64,000 nucleotides of DNA from Micromonospora trifolii. GTDB taxonomy: Bacteria; Actinomycetota; Actinomycetes; Mycobacteriales; Micromonosporaceae. Shown in pieces: positions 34,591-44,024 of the stretch. The notes beneath the pieces were generated by a model, which saw only the letters and a program-made list of their open reading frames with translations, had not been told where the DNA came from and made no database searches. The stretch covers positions 1 to 64,000 of the forward strand of contig NZ_JAKKFD010000009.1 of the NCBI RefSeq assembly GCF_022229005.1, read 5' to 3'. The stretch's first letter is position 1, and each line of letters begins with the position of its first letter. Made by a program: the position numbers and the translations under genes.

Positions 34591-34671
34591 CTGAGCGCTT
34601 GACCTGGAGCGCGCTCCAGCCGGCAGTGTGACTCGTGCGCCCACCGGTAGGGCGCACGAGAGGAGACCCCC

Positions 34672-35658
34672 ATGCGGTACCGCACGATCGGCGCCGACCC
34701 GGCGACCCGGCGCGAGGTCAGCGTGCTCAGCCTCGGCGCGATGCTCTTCGGCAGCGCCACCGACGAGGCCACCTCGTACGCGATCCTCGACCGGTACGTC
34801 GAGGCCGGCGGCACGTTCATCGACACGTCGGACAACTACGCCTTCTGGGTGGACGGCGGGCAGGGCGGGCAGAGTGAGGAACTGCTCGGCCGGTGGCGGC
34901 GCAGCCGGGGCGTCGGCGCCGAGATCGTCATCGCCACCAAGCTGGGCGCCCGACCGCTGGCCCCGGGCACCAGCTACCTCGACAACGCCGAGGGCCTCTC
35001 CGCCAAGGTGATCCGCGAGTCGGCGGAGCGCAGCCGGGAACGGCTCGGGGTGGAGCGGCTGGACCTGCTCTACGCGCACATCGAGGACCGGACCGTGCCG
35101 CTCCAGGAGACCGTGGAGGGCTTCGCCGAGCTGGTCGCCGAGGGCACTGTGGGTCTGTTGGGCGCCAGCAACCACCGGGCCTGGCGGGTGGAGCGCGCCC
35201 GCTCGTTGGCCGCCGCCGCCGGCCTGCCGGGGTACGAGGTGCTCCAGTACCACCGCAGTTACCTGCCGAACCGCACCGACCTGGTCAGCGACCTGGACCC
35301 GGACGGCGAGCCGGGCGGCGTCAGCGGTGACCTGCTCAGCTATCTGCGGGCCGAGCCCGAGCTGACCCTGGTGGCGTACTCGCCGCTGCTCAAGGGTGCG
35401 CTCACCCGGGCGGACAAACCGCTCAGCTCGGCGTACGACCTGCCGAGCGCGCCCCGGCGACTGGCCGCGCTGCGGGAGGTGGCCGGGCAGAGCGGCGCGA
35501 CCGTCAACCAGGTGGTGCTCGCCTGGTTGCTGGGCGGCGAGCTGCCGTCCATTCCGCTGGTGGGCGCCTCGTCGGTGGCGCAACTGGAGGAGAGCCTGGC
35601 GGCTGTCGACCTGGAGCTGACCGCCGAGCAACGGCACCGCCTCGACACCACCTGGTGA
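34672..35658 (+). CDS. Aldo/keto reductase
   Basis: 328 residues. TFIDTSDNYAFW holds the Asp and Tyr, IATKLGARP the Lys and LLYAHIED the His of the catalytic tetrad. Late SIPLVGASSVAQLEESLAAV is the NADP-binding end. ATG 34672 has a GAGGAG site upstream. It lies 81 bases after the SDR gene, so the two reductases may share a transcript. Confidence 0.92.
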   Translation: MRYRTIGADPATRREVSVLSLGAMLFGSATDEATSYAILDRYVEAGGTFIDTSDNYAFWVDGGQGGQSEELLGRWRRSRGVGAEIVIATKLGARPLAPGTSYLDNAEGLSAKVIRESAERSRERLGVERLDLLYAHIEDRTVPLQETVEGFAELVAEGTVGLLGASNHRAWRVERARSLAAAAGLPGYEVLQYHRSYLPNRTDLVSDLDPDGEPGGVSGDLLSYLRAEPELTLVAYSPLLKGALTRADKPLSSAYDLPSAPRRLAALREVAGQSGATVNQVVLAWLLGGELPSIPLVGASSVAQLEESLAAVDLELTAEQRHRLDTTW

Positions 35659-35667
35659 CCCGACACC

Positions 35668-35708
35668 GGCCGCCCCGCCGACCTCAGCTCGCGGTCGGTG
35701 GGGCGGTC
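35668..35708. terminator. Hairpin at the ends of convergent genes
   Basis: Arms 35668-35683 (GGCCGCCCCGCCGACC) and 35693-35708 pair with few mismatches across a 9-base loop. The right arm overlaps the end of the convergent GNAT gene. Confidence 0.5.
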
Positions 35709-36199
35709 AGGTCGAGCTGCCAGTCGTTGGCCCGCATCATCTGCCCCGGCGGGTATTCGAAGCCGGTCTCGCCGAGCAGCGTGAAGCCGGCCTTGCGGCA
35801 CACGGCGTTCGAGGCGGGGTTGTCGACCGAGGGGTAGGCGTGGGCGTAGTGCCGGTCCCGTCGGGCGCGAGCGACGTCCACCACCGCGCGCACCGCCGCC
35901 GTGGCCAGCCCCTGCCCCCGGTACGCGGGCAGCACCGCCCAGCCCATCTCGTACACCGGCCGCTCACGCCACTCGCGGGCCCAGTAGCCGACGCTGCCCG
36001 CCCGTGCCCCGTCCGGCAGGACCAGCGTGAACATGCAGCCCTGCTCGGTGCCCGAGAAGTGCACATACCGGTCGTGCCGGGCGAGCACCTGCTCGTCGGT
36101 CTCCGGGCCGCCGGTGTGCTTGCGGGTGTCCGGTGAGTTGAGCTGCCGCAGCAGGTCGAGGTCGTCCTCGTGCCACGGCTCGATGCGTACCTGTGCCAT
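35684..36199 (-). CDS. GNAT-family N-acetyltransferase
   Basis: 171 residues. The acetyl-CoA loop is recognisable as LPAYRGQGLATAAVRAVVDV, preceded by strand RPVYEMGWAVL and followed by NAVCRKAGFTLLGETGF. This is the RimJ/RimL-like layout acting on amines or protein N-termini; the substrate is unknown. ATG 36199 has GGGGGAG four bases upstream. It is divergent from the FMN reductase across a region with a perfect palindrome. Confidence 0.88.
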   Translation of the reverse strand: MAQVRIEPWHEDDLDLLRQLNSPDTRKHTGGPETDEQVLARHDRYVHFSGTEQGCMFTLVLPDGARAGSVGYWAREWRERPVYEMGWAVLPAYRGQGLATAAVRAVVDVARARRDRHYAHAYPSVDNPASNAVCRKAGFTLLGETGFEYPPGQMMRANDWQLDLTAPPTAS

Positions 36200-36262
36200 C
36201 CCGCTCCCCCATTCGTCGACCCCAGTCAAGCCGATCCCACCGACATTTCGCCCCGAACCGCC

Positions 36263-36285
36263 CCCGCTAGATCGGATCTAGCGGG
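36263..36285. promoter_or_regulatory. Perfect 23-bp palindromic operator
   Basis: Arms CCCGCTAGATC and GATCTAGCGGG are perfect around a single G. Size and symmetry suit a TetR-type repressor. It lies 46 bases before the FMN reductase start and 63 bases before the GNAT start on the other strand, so it may control the reductase-DrrAB set, GNAT, or both. No TetR gene is in the window. Confidence 0.6.
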
Positions 36286-36331
36286 CGCGTGTCGTCACCT
36301 CGCGCCTTCTCAGTGTGGAAGGGGGGTGGCC

Positions 36332-36886
36332 ATGACGCAGTTGCGGATCGCCGTGATCGTCGGCAGCACCCGGGAGGGGCGGGTCGGCGACCGGCTCGCC
36401 CACTGGTTCGTCGAGCAGGCCGAGCGGCACGACGACCTGGCGGTGACTGTCGTTGACCTGACCGAGTACGACTTCCCGGCCACCTACCCCGCCGAGCCGA
36501 CACCGTCCATCCGGGCGTTCGTCCGCGAGGTGGGCCGGGCGGACGCGTTCGTCGTGGTCACCCCCGAGTACAACCACAGCTTCCCGGCATCCCTGAAACA
36601 AGCCATCGACTACGCGTACGACGAGTGGCAGGCCAAAGCGGTCGGCTTCGTGTCGTACGGCTGCCGGTCCACCGGCCTGCACGCGGTCGACCAACTACGT
36701 ACCGTCTTCACCGCACTGCACGCGATGACGGTGCGCGACGTCGTCGGGATCGACCTGCTCGCCGGCGAGCCGACCGCCCAGTGCACCGACGAACTGCAAC
36801 GCGACGTCGACGTCCTGCTCGACCAGCTGCGCTGGTGGGGTCTGGCACTGCGCGATGGCCGGGCGGCTCGGCCCTACGTCTCCTGA
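36332..36886 (+). CDS. NADPH-dependent FMN reductase family protein
   Basis: 184 residues, flavodoxin-like. The FMN phosphate loop is VIVGSTREGRVGDRLAHWF; the second site TPEYNHSFPASLKQAIDY and GFVSYGCRSTGLHAV are typical of the ArsH/azoreductase-like group. ATG 36332 has GGAAGGGGGG five bases upstream. It precedes the DrrAB-type exporter by 27 bases and is probably in the same operon. Confidence 0.9.
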   Translation: MTQLRIAVIVGSTREGRVGDRLAHWFVEQAERHDDLAVTVVDLTEYDFPATYPAEPTPSIRAFVREVGRADAFVVVTPEYNHSFPASLKQAIDYAYDEWQAKAVGFVSYGCRSTGLHAVDQLRTVFTALHAMTVRDVVGIDLLAGEPTAQCTDELQRDVDVLLDQLRWWGLALRDGRAARPYVS

Positions 36887-36913
36887 ACACGTCCAACACG
36901 AAAGGTAAGGATC

Positions 36914-37927
36914 ATGAGTAGACGCACCACCGGTCTGGCCATCGAGGCCGAGGGGCTCACCCGCTCATTCGGTGACACCCGGGCGCTGGCCGGCATCGAC
37001 CTCCAGGTGCCCGCCGGCACCGTCTACGGTCTGCTCGGCCCCAACGGCGCGGGCAAGACCACAGCGGTCCGGGTGCTCGCCACGTTGCTGCGACCCGACG
37101 GCGGCTCGGCCCGGGTCTTCGGCCACGACGTGGTCACCGAGGCCGACAAGGTCCGCTCCCGGGTCAGCCTCACCGGCCAGTACGCCTCGGTCGACGAGGA
37201 CCTGACCGGTACGGAGAACCTGGTGCTCCTGGCCCGCCTGCTGGGCCTGCGCAAGCCGGCCGCCCGGGAGCGCGCAGCGGCCCTGCTCGCCGCGTTCGGG
37301 CTGACCGAGGCGAGTGACCGCCAGGTCAAGAAGTACTCGGGCGGGATGCGGCGACGCATCGACATCGCCGCCAGCATCCTGAACACCCCGGATCTGCTCT
37401 TCCTCGACGAGCCGACGACCGGCCTCGACCCGCGCAGCCGCAACCAGGTGTGGGAGATCGTCCGGGCGGTGGTGTCGCACGGCACGACGGTGCTGCTGAC
37501 CACCCAGTACCTCGACGAGGCCGACCAGCTGGCCGGGCGGATCGCTGTCGTCGACCACGGGCGGGTGATCGCGGAGGGCACCCCTGGTGAGTTGAAGTCG
37601 TCGATCGGCTCCGGCACCGTCCACCTGCGACTTCGGGACCCCGCTCAGCGCCCCGAGGCGGAGCGGGTGCTCCGGGAGGCGCTCGACGTGCCGGTGCAGC
37701 TCGCCGCCGACCCGGTGGCGTTGACCGCCCGCGTCGGTGAGGCCGGCACCGACCTCGACGCCAGCGCCCAGGCCGCTCGCGTGCTCAGCGACCTGGCCCG
37801 CGCCGGCATCGTCGTCGACAACTTCTCCCTCGGTCAGCCGAGCCTGGACGAGGTCTTCCTGGCCCTGACCGACCACCCCGCCGTGCCGGCCGATGCCCAC
37901 GACGACGAGCTGGAGGCAGCCCGATGA
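36914..37927 (+). CDS. DrrA-type daunorubicin-resistance-like ABC ATPase
   Basis: 337 residues. Walker [10 protein letters not shown], signature [15 protein letters not shown], Walker [17 protein letters not shown]. The C-terminal [16 protein letters not shown] is the DrrA-specific end needed for pairing with the permease. It likely powers export of a hydrophobic drug or metabolite. It overlaps the permease by ATGA. Confidence 0.93.
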   Translation: MSRRTTGLAIEAEGLTRSFGDTRALAGIDLQVPAGTVYGLLGPNGAGKTTAVRVLATLLRPDGGSARVFGHDVVTEADKVRSRVSLTGQYASVDEDLTGTENLVLLARLLGLRKPAARERAAALLAAFGLTEASDRQVKKYSGGMRRRIDIAASILNTPDLLFLDEPTTGLDPRSRNQVWEIVRAVVSHGTTVLLTTQYLDEADQLAGRIAVVDHGRVIAEGTPGELKSSIGSGTVHLRLRDPAQRPEAERVLREALDVPVQLAADPVALTARVGEAGTDLDASAQAARVLSDLARAGIVVDNFSLGQPSLDEVFLALTDHPAVPADAHDDELEAAR

Positions 37928-38781
37928 GCGACACCACGACCACCACCACCGAACGGGCGCCGACCGTCTACGTTCCGTCCGCCGAGGCGCTGGCGACAGT
38001 GCTCGCGCCCGGTTCCCGACCGCCCCGGCCGAGCGCGCTGGCCGCGTCGCTCACCTTCGGCTGGCGGGCCATGCTGAAGATCAAGCACGTGCCGGAGCAG
38101 CTCTTCGACGTGACCGCGTTCCCGATCATCATGGTGCTGATGTTCACGTACCTGTTCGGTGGCGCCCTCGCCGGCAGCCCGCGCGACTACCTGCAGTTCT
38201 TCCTGCCCGGCATCATGGTGACAAGCGTCGTCATGATCACGATGTACACCGGCGTCGGCCTCAACACCGACATCGAGAAGGGCATCTTCGACCGGTTCCG
38301 GACGCTGCCCGTCTGGCGTCCGGCCGCCCTGGTCGGCATGATCTTCGGCGACGTGCTGCGCTACATCCTCGCCGCCGTGGTGATCCTGGGTCTCGGGCTG
38401 GTGCTCGGGTTCCGCCCCGAAGGCGGGGTGGTCGGGGTTGCCGTCGGGATCGGGCTGCTGGTCGTCTTCTCGTTCGCGTTCTCCTGGGTGTGGACGTTCT
38501 TCGGGCTGATCCTGCGCAGCGAGAAGTCGGTGATGGGGGTCAGCATGATGGTGCTGTTCCCGCTGACGTTCCTGAGCAACGTCTTCGTCGAGCCGAGCAC
38601 CATGCCCGGCTGGCTCCAGGCGTTCGTGAAGGTCAACCCGGTGACGCAGCTGGTGGCCGCGATCCGCGGAGCGATGAGCGGTGACTCGGACCCGTCGGCC
38701 ACGATGTGGCTGCTGCTGTGGAGCGCCGGCTTCGTCCTGGTCTTCGGCACCCTGACCATGTACAAGTACAACCGCCGCTGA
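37924..38781 (+). CDS. DrrB-type ABC-2 permease
   Basis: 285 residues with six membrane segments after a Thr-rich N-terminus. The motif [20 protein letters not shown] and [19 protein letters not shown] are typical of DrrB. The late [18 protein letters not shown] is also conserved. It forms the exporter with the preceding ATPase. A dispersed inverted repeat follows the stop. Confidence 0.93.
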   Translation: MSDTTTTTTERAPTVYVPSAEALATVLAPGSRPPRPSALAASLTFGWRAMLKIKHVPEQLFDVTAFPIIMVLMFTYLFGGALAGSPRDYLQFFLPGIMVTSVVMITMYTGVGLNTDIEKGIFDRFRTLPVWRPAALVGMIFGDVLRYILAAVVILGLGLVLGFRPEGGVVGVAVGIGLLVVFSFAFSWVWTFFGLILRSEKSVMGVSMMVLFPLTFLSNVFVEPSTMPGWLQAFVKVNPVTQLVAAIRGAMSGDSDPSATMWLLLWSAGFVLVFGTLTMYKYNRR

Positions 38782-38802
38782 CCCTGCCTCGGCCCCCCGC
38801 TC

Positions 38803-38878
38803 CCGCGATCTTGCACTTACTGTCCCGACAAGGGTGGCGAATCCACCTCAATCGGCGACCGAAAGTGCAAGATCGCGG
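38803..38878. repeat. Intergenic inverted repeat, family A copy 2
   Basis: Perfect 16-bp arms (38803-38818 CCGCGATCTTGCACTT and 38863-38878) around 44 bases. It shares the GATCTTGCAC/GTGCAAGATC core with 13286-13362 and likewise separates convergent genes. The loops of the two copies are only loosely similar. Confidence 0.75.
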
Positions 38879-38908
38879 TGGGCTGAGGGCGGAGGGCTGG
38901 GGGTGGGG

Positions 38909-41900
38909 TTAGAGCTGCCAGGGCAGGGGGTTGGGGGGTAGGTAGCGGCAGGTGGTGCCGGTGGAGACGGCGTCTCGCAGGTGGCTCGCCAGTGCCGGGT
39001 GTCGGTCGTCGAGCTTGCGCAGCGTGTCGCGGATTCGCGCGGTCACCGTCTTGCGGGCCCGCTCGGCCTCGTCGCCCAGGCGGCGGCTTCGGCCGGCGAG
39101 GCCCGCCGCGGCACGCAGCTCGTCGAGCAACGCACCCCGTTCAGCGTCCAGCTTGGACACCTTCCGGTCGTCGTCGCGGGCGGCGGCCCGGTCGATCTCC
39201 TCGTCGAGGCGGGCCAGGTGCCGCCGGTAGCGGGCCTTCGCCTCGTCGTCGAGGACCGGGTCGGCGCCCATCCGGCGGGCGGCTACCAGCTCCGGCCCGG
39301 CCGCCGGGTCGAGCAACTCGACCGCCGGCACGTCGCTGCCCGGGCGGCTGAGCAGCAGGTGCAGGTCGTGCAACCCCTTGGCGTCGGGCAGGTGCACCAC
39401 GACACCGTCGTACGCGAGCTGCCAGACCGGCCCGTCGCGCCGAAACTCGTACCCCTCGATCGCGGTCGCGACCGGCGCGGCCTGGCCGGGCGCGACGGCC
39501 AGACCCGACCCGACGGCCTGGCCCGATCTGATGGTCTGGACCGACGCGGCGGCCTGGCCGGGCGCCACAACCTGGCCCCACCCAGCAGGCTGAACCGACC
39601 CGACGGCCTGGTCCGGGAGGTCGGCGTCGAGCGCTGTCGGGGCGGCGAGCCGGTGGAGCACCTGCGTCATGCCGAGGGCTGTCGCCTCCCGAACGGCGGC
39701 GGCGCGCAGCGCTGTCGACGTCGCGGTGTCGCCCGGCTGACCTCGGCCGGCGAGGGCGTTCGCGAGGCCGGTGCGGGCGAGCAGCGACCAGGGCCGGGAG
39801 CCCAGCCGGTCGGCGGAGTCCCGAGCGGCGGTGAAGCCGGCGATGGCGTCGTCCCAGCGGTCCTGGGCGGCGTCGATCAGCGCCAGCCAGTGGTCGACGG
39901 GGCCACTGATATCGCAGCCGAAGAGCCCTACCGTCCACTCTCCACGGTGCGGGGCGAGCGCGGCCCGCGCGGCGTCGCAGCGCTTCGGGTTGCCGGACGC
40001 CGCGGCGGCCTGCGCGCGTAGCCGTAGCCAGAGCGGTGACACCGGGCGCGGGTACCGGATGGCGGCGGCTTCGATGCTGGCGGTCAGCCGGACCGCCGTC
40101 TCGCCGTCGCCCCGCTCGGCCGCGGTGATCGCCCGCAGCAGCTCCCGGTAGGGGTAGTCGATCGGGGCCAGCCCGTCCACCAGCGCGGCGGCCTCGGCGA
40201 CCCGGCCCTGGAGCAGCAGTCGGGACCAGCGCAGGTGGTGGCCCATGAACCCGAACTCGGTGTGGCCCGGCTCGGTCTGGTCGGTGAGGATGGCGAACCG
40301 CTCGTCAGCAGTGGCGAAGTCACCCTGGAACGCCGCGATGATCCCGCTGTCGACGGCCGCGGCCATCCGGTGCCGGGCGAAGTCGCCCTGCCGTTCGGCG
40401 TCGACGAAGGTGGTGAGCTCCTCGGCGAAGCGAGGGTCGCCCAGCTCCAGCAGCGCCACCCAGCGCAGCGAGGTGGCCCACAGCTCGGTTTCCCGGTCGC
40501 CCGTCCGACGGGCCACGTCCCGGATCTCGGCGGTGAGCGCGGCTCGGGTCGCTGCGGTGCCGAGCCCCCAGGTCGTGTCGTGGCGGGCCCAGAGGCTGAA
40601 GGTGAGCGCCTCGTCGTCCTGCCCTCGACGGGCGATCGTCTCGCTCGCGGTGATCAGGTCCGCGACCAGGGCACCGACCGTCGCTGTCGCGTCCGGTTCG
40701 CCGATCAACCGGCGGTACGCCTCGCGCACCAACTCCGCCGCCTCGATCGACTGGGCGGTATCGACCTGGCGGGAGCGGTTCACAGTGAGCGCGACCCGGG
40801 CCAGCAGCACCGAGTCGTCTAGTGAGCGGGCCAGCGTGGCGGCCTCGGCCAGGAGTCGCGTGACCTCTTCCCGGCGGGCGTGGTGATAGTGCGACTCGGC
40901 GAACTCGACGAGGATCCGCACCCGCTGTGCCGGGTCTTCGACGACCTCGAGGGCTCGGCGGAAGTGCACCGCCGCCTCGTCGCCGGCCAGCCGGGCGAAG
41001 GCGTCCCGCCCGGCGGCGACCAGCAGCGTGGCCACCCGGGCCCGGTCGAGCGCGGGGCCGGCCAGGTAGGCGTGGCGGGCGAGGTCGGCGGGGATCAGCC
41101 GGTCGGTGAGCTCCCGCAGGTCGTCGACCGCCCGGACGACAGCGCCGTGGCGGGCGCGCCGGTCGTCGTCGGTCAGCCCGTCGTAGAGGGTTTCGCGGAC
41201 CAGGTCGTGGGCGAAGGCGAAGCGGCCACCGCCCCGGGCGACCACCAGCCGGGCGGTCACCGCCCGGTCGAGCAACCGGTCCACCTGCGCCGCCGGTGCG
41301 GCCGCGCAGGCCGCGAGGACCTGACGGTGGAACTCGCGACCCAGTACGGCGGCGACTGTCAACGCCTCCACCACGGCGGCGGGCAGCTGGGCGAGGCGGC
41401 GGCGCACCGCCTCCCGTACGCCAGGTGCGATCGCGCCGACCGCGTCGTCGGCGTGCCACAGCCGTGCGGTCTGCTCGACGAAGAACGGGTTGCCGCCGGT
41501 GCGCCGGTGCACCTCGTCGACCAGGCTGGCGTCGGGCTCCCGGCCGGCGGTCCGGGTCATCAGTGCGGCCACCTCGTCGCGGGTGAAACCGGTGAGGGTG
41601 ATCGTGGTGGCCTTCGCGACCAGCGGCATCAGCAGCGGGCGCAGGGGATGCTCACCCGACTCGACCTCGGCGTCGCGGTAGGTGCCGATCAGCAGGAGCC
41701 GCTCGAACCAGGTGTGCTGGGCGGCGAAACTCAGCAACCGCAGCGAGGCCGGGTCGGCCCAGTGCAGGTCGTCGAGGACGACCACGACCGGCCGGTGCTG
41801 GGAGACGGCGACCAGCGCGGCGGTCACCGCGTCGTACAGCGCGAACGCCTCCTGCTCGGCGGTGTCCGGGCCGCTGTCGACGCCGGCCCAACTGACCAGG

Positions 41901-42256
41901 CGACCGGCCTGTTCGCCGCCGGCGCCGGACTGGCCGAGCAGGGCCGCGAGGGCAGGCTCGGCGGACTGCCGCGCCACCGCCCAGTCGTCGGCGGAGCGCC
42001 GCAGGGCACGCAGCACCTGCACCCACGGCCAGTAACCGGGGGCGCTGTCGGAATCCCAGCAGGCGGCGCCGAGCACCAGCGCGCCTCGCTGCCGGGCCTC
42101 CCGGGCCGCCGACGTGACGAGGGTCGTCTTGCCGATGCCCGGCTCGCCGGTGACCAGGGCGAGACCGCCGTGGCTGGTGGTGGCGCGATCCAGCTCGGCG
42201 CGCAGCAGACCCGCGGGGTGATCCCGCCCGATGATGGCGTCGGCGAGCGCGTCCAT
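38909..42256 (-). CDS. Large AAA-type ATPase, LuxR/STAND-like regulator without HTH
   Basis: About 1,115 residues. An AAA_16-type NTPase lies at the N-terminus: Walker A GEPGIGKTT near residue 37, Walker B VVVLDDLHWAD near residue 155. A long helical TPR-like middle follows. A Gln/Gly/Ala/Val-rich repeated linker precedes a C-terminal domain (DGVVVHLPDAKGLHDLHLLL, coiled Arg/Glu-rich helix, ERARKTVTARIRDTLRKL) found in actinobacterial ATPases. No HTH is seen, so it may sense or signal by protein contacts. ATG 42256 is preferred; ATG 42385 would add 43 residues with unusual codons including TTA. Confidence 0.75.
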   Translation of the reverse strand: MDALADAIIGRDHPAGLLRAELDRATTSHGGLALVTGEPGIGKTTLVTSAAREARQRGALVLGAACWDSDSAPGYWPWVQVLRALRRSADDWAVARQSAEPALAALLGQSGAGGEQAGRLVSWAGVDSGPDTAEQEAFALYDAVTAALVAVSQHRPVVVVLDDLHWADPASLRLLSFAAQHTWFERLLLIGTYRDAEVESGEHPLRPLLMPLVAKATTITLTGFTRDEVAALMTRTAGREPDASLVDEVHRRTGGNPFFVEQTARLWHADDAVGAIAPGVREAVRRRLAQLPAAVVEALTVAAVLGREFHRQVLAACAAAPAAQVDRLLDRAVTARLVVARGGGRFAFAHDLVRETLYDGLTDDDRRARHGAVVRAVDDLRELTDRLIPADLARHAYLAGPALDRARVATLLVAAGRDAFARLAGDEAAVHFRRALEVVEDPAQRVRILVEFAESHYHHARREEVTRLLAEAATLARSLDDSVLLARVALTVNRSRQVDTAQSIEAAELVREAYRRLIGEPDATATVGALVADLITASETIARRGQDDEALTFSLWARHDTTWGLGTAATRAALTAEIRDVARRTGDRETELWATSLRWVALLELGDPRFAEELTTFVDAERQGDFARHRMAAAVDSGIIAAFQGDFATADERFAILTDQTEPGHTEFGFMGHHLRWSRLLLQGRVAEAAALVDGLAPIDYPYRELLRAITAAERGDGETAVRLTASIEAAAIRYPRPVSPLWLRLRAQAAAASGNPKRCDAARAALAPHRGEWTVGLFGCDISGPVDHWLALIDAAQDRWDDAIAGFTAARDSADRLGSRPWSLLARTGLANALAGRGQPGDTATSTALRAAAVREATALGMTQVLHRLAAPTALDADLPDQAVGSVQPAGWGQVVAPGQAAASVQTIRSGQAVGSGLAVAPGQAAPVATAIEGYEFRRDGPVWQLAYDGVVVHLPDAKGLHDLHLLLSRPGSDVPAVELLDPAAGPELVAARRMGADPVLDDEAKARYRRHLARLDEEIDRAAARDDDRKVSKLDAERGALLDELRAAAGLAGRSRRLGDEAERARKTVTARIRDTLRKLDDRHPALASHLRDAVSTGTTCRYLPPNPLPWQL

Positions 42257-42410
42257 GGTTTCCAGACGGTACTGGACCCGTCCGACAGCGCGGGCGAGTT
42301 GGTCGGCGGAACGCCTCGCGGGGCCTCGCCGGCCCAGGTTGGTTCGGAGCCTTTGGAGCTGATGTCGTAAACGAGTCGACCCCATCACTCCCCATACTTC
42401 CCCACTCGGG

Positions 42411-42416
42411 TAGCAT
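42411..42416 (+). promoter_or_regulatory. -10 element of the HTH/DUF4180 pair
   Basis: TAGCAT lies eight bases before ATG 42425; the gap AGGGAGCG contains a close ribosome-binding-like sequence, so the leader is very short or absent. Confidence 0.4.
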
Positions 42417-42424
42417 AGGGAGCG

Positions 42425-42877
42425 ATGACGGAAGAAATGCACTCAGTTGAGCAGGTGGCCGACCGGCTCGGGCTACACGTACGCACGGTTCGCGGCTACA
42501 TCCGCTCCGGCCGGCTGCGCGCGGTGCGGATCGGCAAGCAGTACCGGATCGCCGCGAGTGATCTCGACGCGCTCACCGGGCAGGCCCCGGCCGCGCCCAG
42601 CGTCGCCAGGCAGGCGGAGGTGTCGAGCATCGTGCAGATCGACGGCGTCGACCGGGCCGCCGCCGACCGGGTCGGCACGCTCGTGCTCACCAGCGCCAAC
42701 ACCGGCCACGACCAGGCCAACCCGTTGCGGGTGCAGACCGTGTACGACGAGCAACGCCACCGCATGAAGATCATCATCCTGGGTGACCCGGCCGCGACCG
42801 CCGAGTTGCTGCACCTGCTCGACGCTGTGCTGAACGCCGACAACGGCCTGCTCGACCGGGAGGTCCACGATGTCTGA
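42425..42877 (+). CDS. Excisionase/MerR-type HTH protein with C-terminal ligand-like domain
   Basis: 150 residues. A helix-turn-helix of excisionase type occupies residues 5-55 (SVEQVADRLGLHVRTVRGYI, RLRAVRIGKQYRI). The C-terminal 80 residues (VSSIVQIDGVDRAAADRVGT, HRMKIIILGDPAATAELLHL) have an alpha/beta ferredoxin-like pattern. It overlaps the DUF4180 gene by eight bases, so the two proteins are probably partners. Confidence 0.85.
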   Translation: MTEEMHSVEQVADRLGLHVRTVRGYIRSGRLRAVRIGKQYRIAASDLDALTGQAPAAPSVARQAEVSSIVQIDGVDRAAADRVGTLVLTSANTGHDQANPLRVQTVYDEQRHRMKIIILGDPAATAELLHLLDAVLNADNGLLDREVHDV

Positions 42878-43238
42878 CGAGATTCAGGAACGCGCCGGGG
42901 TGCCGGTGCTGGTCTGCGACCCGGCGGGGCCGCCGGTGGCCACCGAGCAGGACGCGCTGGACCTGATCGGCGCGGCGTTCCTCGGCGCCCAGGTGGTCGC
43001 CGTGCCGGCCAACCGACTCGACGAACGCTTCTTCTCGTTGGGCACCCGCTTCGCCGGCGACGTGATGCAGAAGTTCGTCAACTACCGGGTGCGGCTGGCC
43101 GTCGTCGGCGACATCTCGGCGCAGCTCGCGGAGAGTTCCGCGTTGCGCGCCCTGGTGCACGAGTCGAACCAGGGCGGGCAGATCTGGTTCGTCCCCGACC
43201 TCGACGCGCTCGACACCCGCCTACGCGACGCCCGATAG
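42870..43238 (+). CDS. DUF4180 family protein
   Basis: 122 residues. TEQDALDLIGAAFLGAQVVA, RFFSLGTRFAGDVMQKFVNY and RLAVVGDI are the family's conserved blocks. Function is unknown. Translational overlap with the HTH gene suggests a joint role. It converges with the OGG-fold gene, leaving only five bases. Confidence 0.88.
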   Translation: MSDEIQERAGVPVLVCDPAGPPVATEQDALDLIGAAFLGAQVVAVPANRLDERFFSLGTRFAGDVMQKFVNYRVRLAVVGDISAQLAESSALRALVHESNQGGQIWFVPDLDALDTRLRDAR

Positions 43239-43243
43239 CCACC

Positions 43244-43879
43244 TCACCGGTCGGGCACGACCGCCATCTGCACCGCGTCCGGCTCCACGCCCCTGACCCG
43301 AGCCTGCTCGGTTGCCCACCGCAGGTAGGCCAGCCACTCCTCGGACGACCAGCCGTTGCGCCGGCCGACACCCGCCTCGGCGGGGAGCAGGCCGGCCACG
43401 ACACGGTCGAGGATCAGGGGCTGCACGCCGCCCACCCCGCGCCGGTAACCGATGAAGTAGAGGACCTTCGTGAACAGGCCCGGCCCCAACCAGGGCAGGC
43501 GAGCGTGATCCGGGTCGCGGAAGCGGCGGTACGCCGTGCGCAGCGCCTCCTCGTCGGGCGCTGGCACGGACACCTCTTCCAGCGCGTACGCCAGGCGTTT
43601 GCCGAACGGATCGGCGTCGAGCGACCTGGCGGCACGCCACGGGCCGTACCCGATGGGGCCGTAAGCCCAGACCAGCACGGCCACCAGCAGTTGCCGTGGG
43701 CTCGCGGACCCCGCCCGGTACGCCTCGGCCACCGCGAAGACGTCGCGCCTCCAGATCTCGCCGGTTGCCGCAAGGCTCTCGGGCCACGCGTCCGGCGGCA
43801 GCCCCGCCCGCCAGCGGTCGACCTTCACTGTGACCGGGGCCCGCTCGCCCGGTAACGCCACACCTTCGGTCGTCTGCAT
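43244..43879 (-). CDS. 8-oxoguanine DNA glycosylase OGG-fold-like protein
   Basis: 211 residues. Conserved actinobacterial blocks are ASPRQLLVAVLVWAYGPIGY, RFRDPDHARLPWLGPGLFTK and VQPLILDRVV. The segment FTKVLYF near residue 138 and ILDRVV near residue 156 resemble the hairpin Lys and catalytic Asp of OGG-type glycosylases, so a base-excision role is possible. It is not a canonical OGG1. ATG 43879 has GGGAGG four bases upstream; longer in-frame starts are unlikely. Confidence 0.65.
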   Translation of the reverse strand: MQTTEGVALPGERAPVTVKVDRWRAGLPPDAWPESLAATGEIWRRDVFAVAEAYRAGSASPRQLLVAVLVWAYGPIGYGPWRAARSLDADPFGKRLAYALEEVSVPAPDEEALRTAYRRFRDPDHARLPWLGPGLFTKVLYFIGYRRGVGGVQPLILDRVVAGLLPAEAGVGRRNGWSSEEWLAYLRWATEQARVRGVEPDAVQMAVVPDR

Positions 43880-44024
43880 GTCGCCTCCCACAGATCGCGC
43901 GCTCACCGAAATCAGTGGTTCGGACGCTATGGTCGGGCGCTTCCCCCTGCCGCCCTGCGACAGCAAATCGCGGTATCGACAGCAGCGGCGCCTGCCTTCC
44001 GGGCGGCCGGCACCCGGCGGGGTC

